Assembly: GCA_934448295.1 (NCBI GenBank)
Contig: CAKSEY010000015.1
Location: 1-64,000, forward strand
DNA: 64,000 nucleotides
Source of the DNA: an uncultured Oscillospiraceae bacterium
GTDB lineage: Bacteria; Bacillota; Clostridia; Oscillospirales; Ruminococcaceae
Direction: 5' to 3'
Made by a program: the position numbers and the translations under genes. Under the pieces are notes generated by a model. That model searched no databases and had not been told where the DNA came from. It saw only the letters and a list, made by a program, of their open reading frames with translations. Shown here piece by piece: positions 43,211 through 51,657 of this stretch. Positions within the stretch are counted from its first letter, which is position 1. The number at the start of each line of letters is the position of its first letter.

Positions 43211-43279
43211 ATCGAAATTCACTAAATATTGACCGTACAGCGGCTCAATTACAACATTCAGCACGATTTTCATAAAAAT

Positions 43280-43307
43280 TTCAGCCGGAAGAGACCTCCC
43301 GGCTGAA
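43280..43307 (-). terminator. Terminator of the Fe-S protein gene
   Basis: TTCAGCCGG/CCGGCTGAA stem with a ten-base loop and a T-rich tail (AAATTTTTAT) on the minus strand, 6 bp after the stop. Confidence 0.85.
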
Positions 43308-43312
43308 TATGG

Positions 43313-44023
43313 TTATTCTGATATTACCTGTCCGTCCGTGGTGATGACGTTCACCCGCACCGGAATGTTCTTGCCGCTGGCAGAGACCGCGCGCTCCACG
43401 GCGCTGACGATACCGCCGCAGCAGGGAACTTCCATGCGGACAACAGTTATGCTCTTAATGTCGTTGGCGCGTATTATCTCGCCGAGCTTTTCAGCGTAAT
43501 CCACCTCGTCCAGCTTAGGGCAGCCGATGAGCGTTACTCTGCCGCTGATGTACCGCCTGTGGAAATCCCCGTAGGCGTATGCGGTGCAGTCTGCGGCGAT
43601 GAGCAGGTCGCAGCCGCTGAAATACGGAGCCCGCGCCCCGGCAAGCTTTATCTGCACCGGCCACTGGCTTAGCATACTGGGAACCTCCCCCGCTCCCGCC
43701 GGAGCCGCTTTCGGCTTCATCTGAGCCGCCCTCATTCCGGGGCAGCCGGTGAAAACCGGCTTTGCGGCTGGCTTCGGAGCCGCCTTTTCCGCAAGGTGGC
43801 GCTTCACCGCCTCCTCGTCAAACTCCGGAGCCTCGCGCTGTACGAAGCTGATAGCGTTCATGGGACAGGCGGGCAGGCAGTTGCCCAGTCCGTCGCAGAA
43901 GTCCTCACGCAGCAGCTCCGCCTTTCCGTTGACTATGCCGATAGCGGCTTCCTTGCAGGCGTTCGCGCACAGACCGCAGCCGTTGCATTTCTCTTTGTCT
44001 ATATGTATGATCTGTCTTATCAT
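43313..44023 (-). CDS. 4Fe-4S dicluster ferredoxin-like protein
   Basis: 236 residues. Two 4Fe-4S motifs at the N-terminus (CNGCGLCANAC and CDGLGNCLPACP), an Ala/Pro linker with FTGCPG, then a C-terminal domain with SGCDLLIAADCTAYAY, LIGCPKLDEVDYAEKL and VPCCGGI. These extra Cys motifs suggest it binds another cluster or metal. Such proteins occur widely in anaerobes as electron carriers or sensors of unknown partner. Single-gene unit with its own promoter, an operator-like palindrome and a terminator. Confidence 0.85.
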   Translation of the reverse strand: MIRQIIHIDKEKCNGCGLCANACKEAAIGIVNGKAELLREDFCDGLGNCLPACPMNAISFVQREAPEFDEEAVKRHLAEKAAPKPAAKPVFTGCPGMRAAQMKPKAAPAGAGEVPSMLSQWPVQIKLAGARAPYFSGCDLLIAADCTAYAYGDFHRRYISGRVTLIGCPKLDEVDYAEKLGEIIRANDIKSITVVRMEVPCCGGIVSAVERAVSASGKNIPVRVNVITTDGQVISE

Positions 44024-44093
44024 GATTACTCTCCGTTTCCCGGGGCGGAAATGCGCTAAATATGGTATTTGCGGGTGCCGCCCTCAATTTTTC

Positions 44094-44109
44094 GCGGTAT
44101 TCATACCGC
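44094..44109. promoter_or_regulatory. Palindrome overlapping the transcription start of the Fe-S protein gene
   Basis: GCGGTAT-TC-ATACCGC, a perfect 7-2-7 inverted repeat 8 bases downstream of the -10 box. Position fits an operator for a repressor, or the base of a 5' hairpin in the leader. Confidence 0.55.
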
Positions 44110-44116
44110 CGCATAT

Positions 44117-44145
44117 ATGATAACGCATTTTCGGCGCAATGTCAA
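44117..44145 (-). promoter_or_regulatory. Promoter of the Fe-S protein gene
   Basis: TTGACA (44145-44140), 17-base spacer, TATCAT (44122-44117) on the minus strand; ~90-base leader. Confidence 0.78.
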
Positions 44146-44218
44146 TAGAAAGGCATAAACTACATTTTAAGCCAGATTCTTCTGCGCTTATTTGTTGGTT
44201 TTTTTTTTGACTTTCCGC

Positions 44219-44247
44219 TTGACAGGCTGAATAATATATGTTACAAT
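44219..44247 (+). promoter_or_regulatory. Promoter of the small plus-strand gene
   Basis: TTGACA (44219-44224), 17-base spacer, TACAAT (44242-44247). Confidence 0.8.
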
Positions 44248-44258
44248 TATCATTGTAA
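44241..44258. promoter_or_regulatory. Inverted repeat over the -10 box of the small plus-strand gene
   Basis: TTACAAT-TATC-ATTGTAA, a perfect 7-4-7 palindrome that covers the -10 hexamer and likely start site. The TACA...TGTA half-sites recall BlaI/MecI/CopY-type operators, though spacing differs. A repressor bound here would block initiation. Confidence 0.55.
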
Positions 44259-44308
44259 TTTCTGTCGAATGATCGCTGACAGGTTTAAACACCAAGGAGG
44301 AATTTGAA

Positions 44309-44572
44309 ATGGATAATATTCATGCAGGAGATAAGGTCGTTGTAAGACTCAAGGAGAGCTATTACAGCGACGGCAACACAAGACCCATCGTACAGGGCGA
44401 GGTGGTTTACGCTTCACCGAAGGGTACATACGCTGTAGTAAACGTTGGAAAATACAACGTGACTTACTGGAACAACGAGATAAACGCATTTGATACAAAC
44501 AAGTACAAAATGACAAACGGAAACCGCGTTGAGCCTATCCCCGGCGCTGCTTCCGATGATGAACAGCAGTAA
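44309..44572 (+). CDS. Small conserved-looking protein of unknown function
   Basis: 87 residues, ATG after AAGGAGGAATTTGAA. Not recognised. The sequence is beta-rich (DKVVVRLKES, GEVVYASPKGTYAVVNVGKY, VTYWNNEI), suggesting a small barrel, with an acidic tail. Excellent promoter, ribosome site and terminator make it a real monocistronic gene, isolated on the plus strand among minus-strand genes. Confidence 0.8.
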   Translation: MDNIHAGDKVVVRLKESYYSDGNTRPIVQGEVVYASPKGTYAVVNVGKYNVTYWNNEINAFDTNKYKMTNGNRVEPIPGAASDDEQQ

Positions 44573-44585
44573 TTCACATATGATA

Positions 44586-44620
44586 TAAAAAATCCCCTCC
44601 GCACCTGGAGGGGATTTTTA
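44586..44620. terminator. Bidirectional terminator
   Basis: AATCCCCTCC, six-base loop, GGAGGGGATT with A run before and T run after, so it can stop transcription from both the plus-strand gene and the minus-strand genes that converge on it. Confidence 0.92.
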
Positions 44621-44633
44621 ATTCAAAGACTTC

Positions 44634-44660
44634 TGCCGTCAGGGATCGTACTCTGACGGC
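44634..44660 (-). other. Second hairpin downstream of the small minus-strand gene
   Basis: GCCGTCAG, ten-base loop, CTGACGGC. No T run follows directly on the minus strand; it precedes the bidirectional terminator and may stabilise the mRNA end. Confidence 0.55.
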
Positions 44661-44667
44661 AAAATTA

Positions 44668-44952
44668 TTATGCCCCGAAAAGCTCCTTGGAGAGCCATAC
44701 ATAAGCGGTGTCGAGCGCTTCGTACAGGCTTCCCATCTCGCCCTTGCGGATCTTTGTGAGGTCAACCGGCTCCGTTCCGGTCGGAACCATCTGAACCATA
44801 ACCTTTGTAGGTATCTCGCCGTCCTTGAAGGTTTCGCTTTCGCGGATCGTCAGCCTGGTCACGACCTTGTCGCCCATGCTTCCGTAGTAAATCTCATTTC
44901 CGCTTCTCACCAGAGGGAAGCCGCGGTAGTAGACAAAATTACTTTCAGCCAT
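44668..44952 (-). CDS. Small protein of unknown function
   Basis: 94 residues. Not recognised. NFVYYRGFPLVRSGNEIYYGSMGDKVV then a basic beta segment and a helical C-terminus (GSLYEALDTAYVWLSKELFGA). ATG at 44952 follows GGAGGTAATTAAC. It lies 30 bp downstream of the DUF4340 gene and may be the last gene of the ABC operon, or its own unit. No signal peptide. Confidence 0.75.
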   Translation of the reverse strand: MAESNFVYYRGFPLVRSGNEIYYGSMGDKVVTRLTIRESETFKDGEIPTKVMVQMVPTGTEPVDLTKIRKGEMGSLYEALDTAYVWLSKELFGA

Positions 44953-44982
44953 TGTTAATTACCTCCATATGCAAAATATAAA

Positions 44983-46608
44983 TTACCAGTTGAGCTGTAT
45001 CTCTCCGCCGTTCAGCAGGGCGTCAAGATTGCTGAGCAGGCGCTCGGTGTAGACTTCGCGCACCTTGTAGAGAACGTCGCCGTTTACGCGGACTATGTTC
45101 TTGCGGTCGTCGGACTTGTAGAACTCCAGCGTGTCCGTAAGCCTGCCGTAAGTGCTCTCATACTCCGGGCGGTACTCGAACTTCACCGTGACGTAAGGCT
45201 CGTAGTCGGAATCCTCAAAGAAGAGCTCCTCGCCCATGGACGTGATAAGGTGCTGGTAGAAGCTCTTGAACTTGGTCTCGTCAAGCGCCTCGCTGCCGTA
45301 GTAGAACGTGTGGTTGTCGGAATCTCCGTCAACAGTGAACTTGTACTCGCCGTCCGGAGTCGTCACGGTCAGCGTGTCCACCGTGTATATATACGGGGAG
45401 ATCGGTCTGCGGGACATGATGTCCTCGACCTTGAACGTGTACCAGGGGGCATTCGCGGTGCTTATCGCATAGACGAGCCTGTTGCCCTCGAACATCGCGT
45501 AATATCCCGTCACCTTGGAAAGCGAACCGGAAGTATCGTCGGAATCGTCCGTGGAGCGTATCTCGTTTCCGAGAAGCAGCACCCGCGCCTTTCCGCCGTA
45601 CTTGAAGCTTATGCGGCAGTACGGGTCGTCAAGACCTGTCAGCGCAAGCTCCTCTTCGGTGGGGTCGATATACTGGCAGGAAGCCGCGTTGAGCGCGTAC
45701 AGCCCGTAGCATATCGTCTGACCGCTGGTGGTGTCCACCTCGGCGGTTATCGGGGAGGTTATGCGGTGGGAGTTGAACGTTGTGATAACGGAATCCACAT
45801 CCTCCGCTTCCTCCTTGATGTCGTACATATATTCTATCTCCACCGGCTCGGAAAGATCCTTACGCTCGATGGTGAGATAGTCGAGCTCCTGCGGGTTGTT
45901 GGCGTCGTAAGCCTCGGTCAGCACAAGGCTCACGAAGTCCTTGATGTCGTAGAACACGCTTCCGGTGCTGTAATAGCTTACCTGGAGCACGTCGCTGCTT
46001 CCCTTCTCGCAGAAGTACACATAGTTGGTCGCCGCCGGGTTGCGGATACCGAAGCACATCTCGTTGGAGGTGCCGTCGTCAAACGTTATCTTCACCGTGG
46101 AAACCGGCTCGGCAAGCCCGTATTTCGCAAGGTCTGACGCTCCGCTTTCAACGGTGGATGCCGCCGAAAGTCCCGCCATGCTGCGCACGAACGCGCCTAT
46201 CGTGGAGGTATTATGCTCCACGCCCTCAAGCTGCGGGCTGGTCCAGTAGTACTCGGTAGAGGTTGTGACGTTTCCGTCGTCGTCAGTGGAGGAAACCTCG
46301 CGCTGCTGGCGCTCGAACGAGAAGCTGCCGGTTTCGTTGGAGACCTCCAGGGAAAGGACATTCTCCTGCTCCTTCTGGTTTATCGCCACGTCCCCGCTGT
46401 CAGAGAATTCGGTATCAGAGGTGCCGCTCTCCGCCTCACCGGTGGAGGAGCTGTCGGATACGGACGAGCTTCCGGAGGCCCCGGAGGAAGTCTCCTCCGA
46501 GCCGTCCGCGGGCTTCGTCATAAGCAGCACCAGGAGCACCGCCCCCAGTGCCAGAAGCACAGCCGCCGCAATGATAACGGTTTTTGTGGTTTTTGAAAGC
46601 TTTGCCAT
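44983..46608 (-). CDS. DUF4340 membrane-anchored extracytoplasmic protein
   Basis: 541 residues: a basic start, one helix (VIIAAAVLLALGAVLLVLLM), a Ser/Gly/Thr-rich linker (~35-75), then a large beta-rich domain with repeated motifs such as AVRTMAG-like loops and YGLAEPVSTVKITFDDG, typical of DUF4340. DUF4340 proteins accompany GldG-type ABC systems and probably form an external partner. Start is directly after the GldG stop. Confidence 0.85.
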   Translation of the reverse strand: MAKLSKTTKTVIIAAAVLLALGAVLLVLLMTKPADGSEETSSGASGSSSVSDSSSTGEAESGTSDTEFSDSGDVAINQKEQENVLSLEVSNETGSFSFERQQREVSSTDDDGNVTTSTEYYWTSPQLEGVEHNTSTIGAFVRSMAGLSAASTVESGASDLAKYGLAEPVSTVKITFDDGTSNEMCFGIRNPAATNYVYFCEKGSSDVLQVSYYSTGSVFYDIKDFVSLVLTEAYDANNPQELDYLTIERKDLSEPVEIEYMYDIKEEAEDVDSVITTFNSHRITSPITAEVDTTSGQTICYGLYALNAASCQYIDPTEEELALTGLDDPYCRISFKYGGKARVLLLGNEIRSTDDSDDTSGSLSKVTGYYAMFEGNRLVYAISTANAPWYTFKVEDIMSRRPISPYIYTVDTLTVTTPDGEYKFTVDGDSDNHTFYYGSEALDETKFKSFYQHLITSMGEELFFEDSDYEPYVTVKFEYRPEYESTYGRLTDTLEFYKSDDRKNIVRVNGDVLYKVREVYTERLLSNLDALLNGGEIQLNW

Positions 46609-48324
46609 TTATCTGTGCCTCCTGCGCACCCAGATAACTATACCAAGGACGATAACGACTATCGGCACCACGATACAGAGGACTACCGCCAGGACATTGG
46701 CGTTCCCCTGGTTTACCTCGAAGCCGACGTTGGAGAAGGACTTCGCGGTGATGGTGATACCCTCGGTCTTGCCGGAGATATAGTTGAACATATTTATCAG
46801 GAAGTCCTGATTGTTGGAGTTTGCGTAGTTCATGAACATACTGTTGGCTATCATGTCCGAACCGAACGCCACAACTCTCGTAACGTCCTGGGTCGTGCTG
46901 TGCACCTTGTATGCGCATACCGCGTCGTTGAACGCTCCGGATTCCGCCGAGGAAGCGTCGAAGCTGCTGTCTGAAAGCGTGCTTATCGGGCGGAGATACG
47001 CGCCGTCGTGGCTCTTTATCAGTATCTCCTGCTCAACGCTGCCCTTGGTGCCGCCGTCCCACATCTGGATGACCGGGCGGACGTAAGCGTCATAGGTCAG
47101 CAGGCTGTTTCCGTAGGTGCTTCCTGCGTAGTCGGTGTCCTGTATCTCCTGGAGATGAACGTACTCCATGCCGCCGTAGGTGTAGGAAGCGTTGCTCTGG
47201 AGCACAAGGCTGTCGCCTATCTGTATTCCCCATTCCGCAAGGAACGAAGCCAGGTTCTTCATGGAGCTGCTGTCATCGTCAGCCGGGGCATAGCTTGGCT
47301 GGCTGTAAGAAGCGAAGTAGACCAGATTCTTGCCGAAAGCGCCGCCGTTGTCCAGGAACTTTGACAGCTTGGAAAGGCTGTCGTTGTCGTAGTCCATGGA
47401 GGGCGCGTACATCACGACATAATCAATGCCGCTGTCTATCTCGGAAACGCTCTGGATATTGATGGTCTCAACGTCGTAGCCGTTCTTGTCGAGAAGCGCG
47501 GAAAGCGAGCTGCCGTCCTCCTCGCCGAAGCCCTCGGTGAACGCAACGCGCACGGGGTCGGTGTTGGTGACGTACATCAGCGCGGAGATAGCCGCCTGCT
47601 CAACGTTGCTGCCCTCGATTATCTGGGAAGCGTAGGAGCTGTTGACGTACTGGTTAACGTACTGCTCGATATAGTTCTCCGGATAGCCGTACTGCGACAG
47701 GTTGTCGCGGAATGTCGGGCAGGAGAAATAGTTGCCCGGCGTGATTATGCGGTGTCTGCCGGTTTCAGCGGATTCCACCACGATATAGTTCTCGGAAAGG
47801 GTCTCGCCGTTGAATCTGGACGTGAAATCCGGATTCTGGTCGATAAGGAGATACTGGAGCTTGAAGTGCCCGTTCTCCATCGCCATCTTTTTGAGGAGCT
47901 CGTTCACGCTCTTGTAATAGGTTCCGCCGCCCTCGAAATTCGCCTCGGAATTCATCACGGAGACCGTAACGTCCTTGTCGAACCTCGCCAGGTAATCGGT
48001 GGTCGCCTCGTCCAGCGTGTAAACTCCCGTGTCGGTGAGGTCGGCAGTGGTGTCCACCCGGTCGGAGATTATGCTTACGATAACGTTCAGCACAACTACC
48101 GCCGCCACGAACAGAACAGTCAGGACTACCGCCATTGTGCCGTGCTTAAGGGTGCGGACATTCACCTTGTGCTTTCTCTCGGCGGGGTTTCCGTTGCGTA
48201 TTTCAGCCTCCTGCTTTGCGGGCTTCTTTCCCTTTGAGGTCTTGTCAGCCTTCGCCTCCGCAGCTTCGGGAGCCTTCTCAGGGGCAGCGCTTTCTTCAAG
48301 CTGATTCTTTTCGTTGTCTGTCAT
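46609..48324 (-). CDS. GldG-family ABC-associated extracytoplasmic protein
   Basis: 571 residues. A ~50-residue charged cytoplasmic tail rich in Lys/Glu/Ala, a helix (MAVVLTVLFVAAVVVLNVIVSII), a large external domain with TDLTDTGVYTLDEAT and LLIDQNPDFTSRF (GldG/ABC_transp_aux pattern), and a C-terminal helix followed by RRRHR. Anchored at both ends. Acts with the permease and ATPase upstream; the transported substrate is unknown outside gliding bacteria. Confidence 0.88.
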   Translation of the reverse strand: MTDNEKNQLEESAAPEKAPEAAEAKADKTSKGKKPAKQEAEIRNGNPAERKHKVNVRTLKHGTMAVVLTVLFVAAVVVLNVIVSIISDRVDTTADLTDTGVYTLDEATTDYLARFDKDVTVSVMNSEANFEGGGTYYKSVNELLKKMAMENGHFKLQYLLIDQNPDFTSRFNGETLSENYIVVESAETGRHRIITPGNYFSCPTFRDNLSQYGYPENYIEQYVNQYVNSSYASQIIEGSNVEQAAISALMYVTNTDPVRVAFTEGFGEEDGSSLSALLDKNGYDVETINIQSVSEIDSGIDYVVMYAPSMDYDNDSLSKLSKFLDNGGAFGKNLVYFASYSQPSYAPADDDSSSMKNLASFLAEWGIQIGDSLVLQSNASYTYGGMEYVHLQEIQDTDYAGSTYGNSLLTYDAYVRPVIQMWDGGTKGSVEQEILIKSHDGAYLRPISTLSDSSFDASSAESGAFNDAVCAYKVHSTTQDVTRVVAFGSDMIANSMFMNYANSNNQDFLINMFNYISGKTEGITITAKSFSNVGFEVNQGNANVLAVVLCIVVPIVVIVLGIVIWVRRRHR

Positions 48325-48340
48325 ATCTGCTCCCCCTTTC

Positions 48341-49066
48341 TCAGCTCCAGCGGCGGCGTTCGATTATCCGCATCGTCAGGAAGTTGAAAACTACTATCAT
48401 GCTCAGGAAGAACAGGATATTCTTCAGGCTGAATATTCCGTAGGTGAATTCCCTGTACTTGTACAGCACAGAAAGCGAATTGATTATATCCTTGAGGAAA
48501 TCCACGGAAACGAAATTAGAAATAACATCGAACAGGCACAGCAGGATATTCAGACCTATGCTGCCGATGGCGGCTATCATCTGGTTTTCCGTCAGGCTGG
48601 AAATGAATATTCCCGCCGAAATGAACACCGCGCCCATCAGGATTATGCCGACAAAGTTTCCGAAGAAGCTTGCCCACGCAAAGGTAAGCCCGGTGTCAGA
48701 GCCTGCGACCGCCGCTGAAAGTCCCAGCGCATAGACGAGCATTACCGCCGCGCCGATAAGGAAAATAAAGAACGCCGCAAGGAATTTCCCCGCAACTATC
48801 CCGAACAGGCTCACCGGAGCCGTCAGCGTGAGCTGATCGGTTTTCTGGCGCTTGTCGTCCGCCATGGTCCTCATGGTGAGTATCGGGATAAGTATCATCA
48901 TTATGAAGAACATCCACAGGAAAACATACTGCATATCCGCGGAGCCGCTGGTAAGGCAGGTTATCCACAGGAACAGTCCCGAGAACCCATAGAATACCGC
49001 AAGGTAAACGTAACCCAGCGGAGATGTGAAATAGGACGCAAATTCGCGCTTTAATATCGCTGTCAT
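48341..49066 (-). CDS. ABC-2 type permease, GldF-like
   Basis: 241 residues with six membrane segments. N-terminal LKREFASYFTSPLGYVYLAVF and the central PILTMRTMADDKRQKTDQLLTL-like block (SMAEE/ADDKR..T..LL) are the GldF/ABC-2 hallmark. It overlaps the ATPase gene by 4 bp and precedes GldG by 16 bp. Confidence 0.9.
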   Translation of the reverse strand: MTAILKREFASYFTSPLGYVYLAVFYGFSGLFLWITCLTSGSADMQYVFLWMFFIMMILIPILTMRTMADDKRQKTDQLTLTAPVSLFGIVAGKFLAAFFIFLIGAAVMLVYALGLSAAVAGSDTGLTFAWASFFGNFVGIILMGAVFISAGIFISSLTENQMIAAIGSIGLNILLCLFDVISNFVSVDFLKDIINSLSVLYKYREFTYGIFSLKNILFFLSMIVVFNFLTMRIIERRRWS

Positions 49067-50028
49067 TTCGCACCTCCGTTGTCGATATTGCCGTAGAAGT
49101 CGCCGGTGGTGAGCTTAAGGAAGATCTCCTCCAGGGTCAGCTCGCTGCTCCTCATAAGGAGAATCGGGTAGTTTCTCGCCGCCATGCGCTTGAATACCTC
49201 GCGGCGGATATCGCAGCCCTCCTCGGCGTTGAGCTCGTACTCGCCGATGGTCTTGTCTATCGTGCGGTTGAGGTGCACCTCCACCATCTGCGGTATCTGC
49301 TCCAGCAGCGATTTTACCTCCTTGGTGGGACCCTCCACCTGGATAGTCAGCTTGTGGTCTGCGGACAAGTTGTGCGAGAGATGCTCGGTGGTGTCGTTCG
49401 CCACCAGCTTTCCCCGGTCGATGACCACTATCCTGTCGCATACCGCCTGTACCTCGGACAGAATGTGAGAAGAAAGAATTACGGTGTGGTTCTTTCCCAG
49501 CTTCTTTATCAGGGTGCGTATCTCGATTATCTGCTTCGGGTCAAGGCCTACGGTCGGCTCGTCCAGGATAAGCACCTTGGGGTTGCCGACAAGCGCCTGC
49601 GCAAGTCCCACACGCTGCTTGTAGCCCTTGGAAAGGTTGCGGATAACGCGCCCGGAAACCTCGTTTATCTTGACAAGGCTGCATATTTCAGCCAGGTGGG
49701 AGCGCTTCGGCAGCCTGCACTTTTTCAGGCTGTAAACGAAGCTCAGATACTCCATCACCGTCATGTCGAGGTAAAGCGGGGGCATTTCCGGCAGGTAGCC
49801 GATGTCCTTCTTCGCCCTTACCGGATCCTCCAGGATATCGACGCCGTTTATCAGCGCCTGCCCTCCCGAGGACGACAGATATCCGGTCAGCATGTTCATC
49901 GTGGTGGATTTCCCCGCGCCGTTGGGACCCAGGAATCCCAGGATCTCGCTCTCCCCTGCGGAAAAGCTTATCCCGTCCACTGCGAGCTTGCTGCCGTAGC
50001 TTTTGCTCAGATTTTTTACTTCGATCAT
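49063..50028 (-). CDS. ABC transporter ATP-binding protein, GldA-like
   Basis: 321 residues from ATG 50028 (MIEVKNLSKSYG), after AAAAGGAC. Walker A GPNGAGKSTTMNML, signature LSKGYKQRVGLAQ, Walker B VLILDEPTVGLDPKQ, and an ~80-residue C-terminal domain as in ABC-2 exporter ATPases. First gene of ATPase-permease-GldG-DUF4340. The upstream in-frame extension is AT-rich intergenic sequence. Confidence 0.92.
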   Translation of the reverse strand: MIEVKNLSKSYGSKLAVDGISFSAGESEILGFLGPNGAGKSTTMNMLTGYLSSSGGQALINGVDILEDPVRAKKDIGYLPEMPPLYLDMTVMEYLSFVYSLKKCRLPKRSHLAEICSLVKINEVSGRVIRNLSKGYKQRVGLAQALVGNPKVLILDEPTVGLDPKQIIEIRTLIKKLGKNHTVILSSHILSEVQAVCDRIVVIDRGKLVANDTTEHLSHNLSADHKLTIQVEGPTKEVKSLLEQIPQMVEVHLNRTIDKTIGEYELNAEEGCDIRREVFKRMAARNYPILLMRSSELTLEEIFLKLTTGDFYGNIDNGGAK

Positions 50029-50183
50029 TATAATGTCCTTTTCCGCATAAATACGGTATGTTCTGGGGGCATATTTTCCGTAATATAACAGATATATGCC
50101 CATACACATATTATCTTATCACACTAAAGTGACGAAACTGTGAATTAACCATGAATATGCAGTAAAATGTTGAATGATTTTTG

Positions 50184-51632
50184 TCAGCCTAATTCAGCAG
50201 AGAGCTTCTCGACAGCCTTGTTCATGCGCGCAAGGGCGTCCTGCTTTCCGAGGATCTTTGCAAGCTCCACGCCGCCGCCCGGAGTTACCGCCTTGCCGCT
50301 CAGCGCGACGCGCAGCGGGTAGAGGTACAGTCCGTTCTTTACGCCGTCGGCCTCTATCTGCTTGAAGAGAGCGCCGTGAATGTTCTCGGCGGTGAAGTCC
50401 TCAATGCCCTCGATCACCGGAATGAGCTTCTTCAGCGCTTCCAGGGAGGTCTGCGGGGTGGTTTTCATCTTCTTGCTGACGTACATATCAACGGAGTACT
50501 CCGGCATTTCGTCAATGAAATCAACGCGCTCGGGGATATCGCTGAACACCTCTGTTCTGGGCTGTAACCCCTGGCAGAGAAGCGGGAGGTCGATGTCGGT
50601 GCGCCTGCAGGTCTTGCGTATCCACGGCTCTGCAAGCTCCACGAACTTCTCCAGCGGGAGCGCGCGGATATACTCTGCGTTTATCGCGGTGAGCTTCATC
50701 GGGTCGAAGATAGCCGGCGACTTGGATATGCCGGAAAGGTCGAACGCCTCTATCATCTCGTCCAGCGTGAAGATCTCCTGCTCGCCCTTGGGCGCCCAGC
50801 CGAGAAGCAGAATGTAGTTCAGTATGGCTTCTGTGAGATAGCCCTTTGCGTGGAAATCCTCAAAGGAAGCGTCGCCGTCGCGCTTGGACAGCTTGTGCGT
50901 AGCGTCCCGCATGATGTGCTCAACGTGGATATATATGGGAGGTTCCCAGCCGAAAGCCGCGTACAGCAGATTGTACTTCGGCGCGGAGGAAAGGTACTCG
51001 TTTCCTCTTACAACGTGGGTGATACCCATGGTGTGGTCGTCAACGACGTTCGCGAAGTTGTAGGTCGGCATTCCGTCGGATTTCAGCAGCACCTGGTCGT
51101 CAAGGTCGGTGTTCTCCACCGTGATATCGCCGTATATCTCATCATGGAACGTAGTCGTGCCCTCGTTCGGTATCTTCTGGCGGATAACGCAGGATTCGCC
51201 CGCGTCATGGCGCTTCTTCGCCTCGGCGGGGTCAAGGTCGCGGCAGGGGCAGCGGTTCGCGGAGGCAAGCCCGTTTGCGGTGTCCTCGCTGCTGTCCTCG
51301 CTCTTGGTGCAGAAGCAGTAATACGCGTGTCCGGTCTCCACCAGCTTTTCCGCGTATTCCTTGAACATACCCATTCTCTCGCTCTGGACGTACGGGCCGC
51401 AGGGACCGCCGATATCCGGGCCCTCGTCCCAGTTGAGACCGCAGGTCTTGAGGGTCCTGTAAATCACATCGGTAGCGCCCTCAACGTAACGACCCTGGTC
51501 GGTGTCCTCAATACGCAGGATAAACTTTCCCTTGTTCTTTCTCGCGATAAGATAGGTATACAGCGCCGTGCGCAGATTGCCTATGTGCATATACCCAGTG
51601 GGGCTGGGCGCAAATCTGGTTCTGACTTCCAT
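50184..51632 (-). CDS. gltX: Glutamyl-tRNA synthetase
   Basis: 482 residues. Class I motifs: FAPSPTGYMHIGNLRTAL (HIGH variant) and HKLSKRDGD (KMSKS variant). CPCRDLDPAE-type region in the insertion. Charges tRNA-Glu (and possibly tRNA-Gln if no glutaminyl enzyme exists). ATG follows AAAGGAC, 25 bp after ribF, so it closes the long rimP-nusA-infB operon. Confidence 0.97.
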   Translation of the reverse strand: MEVRTRFAPSPTGYMHIGNLRTALYTYLIARKNKGKFILRIEDTDQGRYVEGATDVIYRTLKTCGLNWDEGPDIGGPCGPYVQSERMGMFKEYAEKLVETGHAYYCFCTKSEDSSEDTANGLASANRCPCRDLDPAEAKKRHDAGESCVIRQKIPNEGTTTFHDEIYGDITVENTDLDDQVLLKSDGMPTYNFANVVDDHTMGITHVVRGNEYLSSAPKYNLLYAAFGWEPPIYIHVEHIMRDATHKLSKRDGDASFEDFHAKGYLTEAILNYILLLGWAPKGEQEIFTLDEMIEAFDLSGISKSPAIFDPMKLTAINAEYIRALPLEKFVELAEPWIRKTCRRTDIDLPLLCQGLQPRTEVFSDIPERVDFIDEMPEYSVDMYVSKKMKTTPQTSLEALKKLIPVIEGIEDFTAENIHGALFKQIEADGVKNGLYLYPLRVALSGKAVTPGGGVELAKILGKQDALARMNKAVEKLSAELG

Positions 51633-51657
51633 TTCACTTAGTCCTTTCGTGTATTTT

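Noticed and set aside
50030..50183. Promoter and terminator between gltX and the ABC operon
   Set aside because: The AT-rich stretch has TATAAT-like words, but I could not find a -35/-10 pair with proper spacing or a clear hairpin with a T run.
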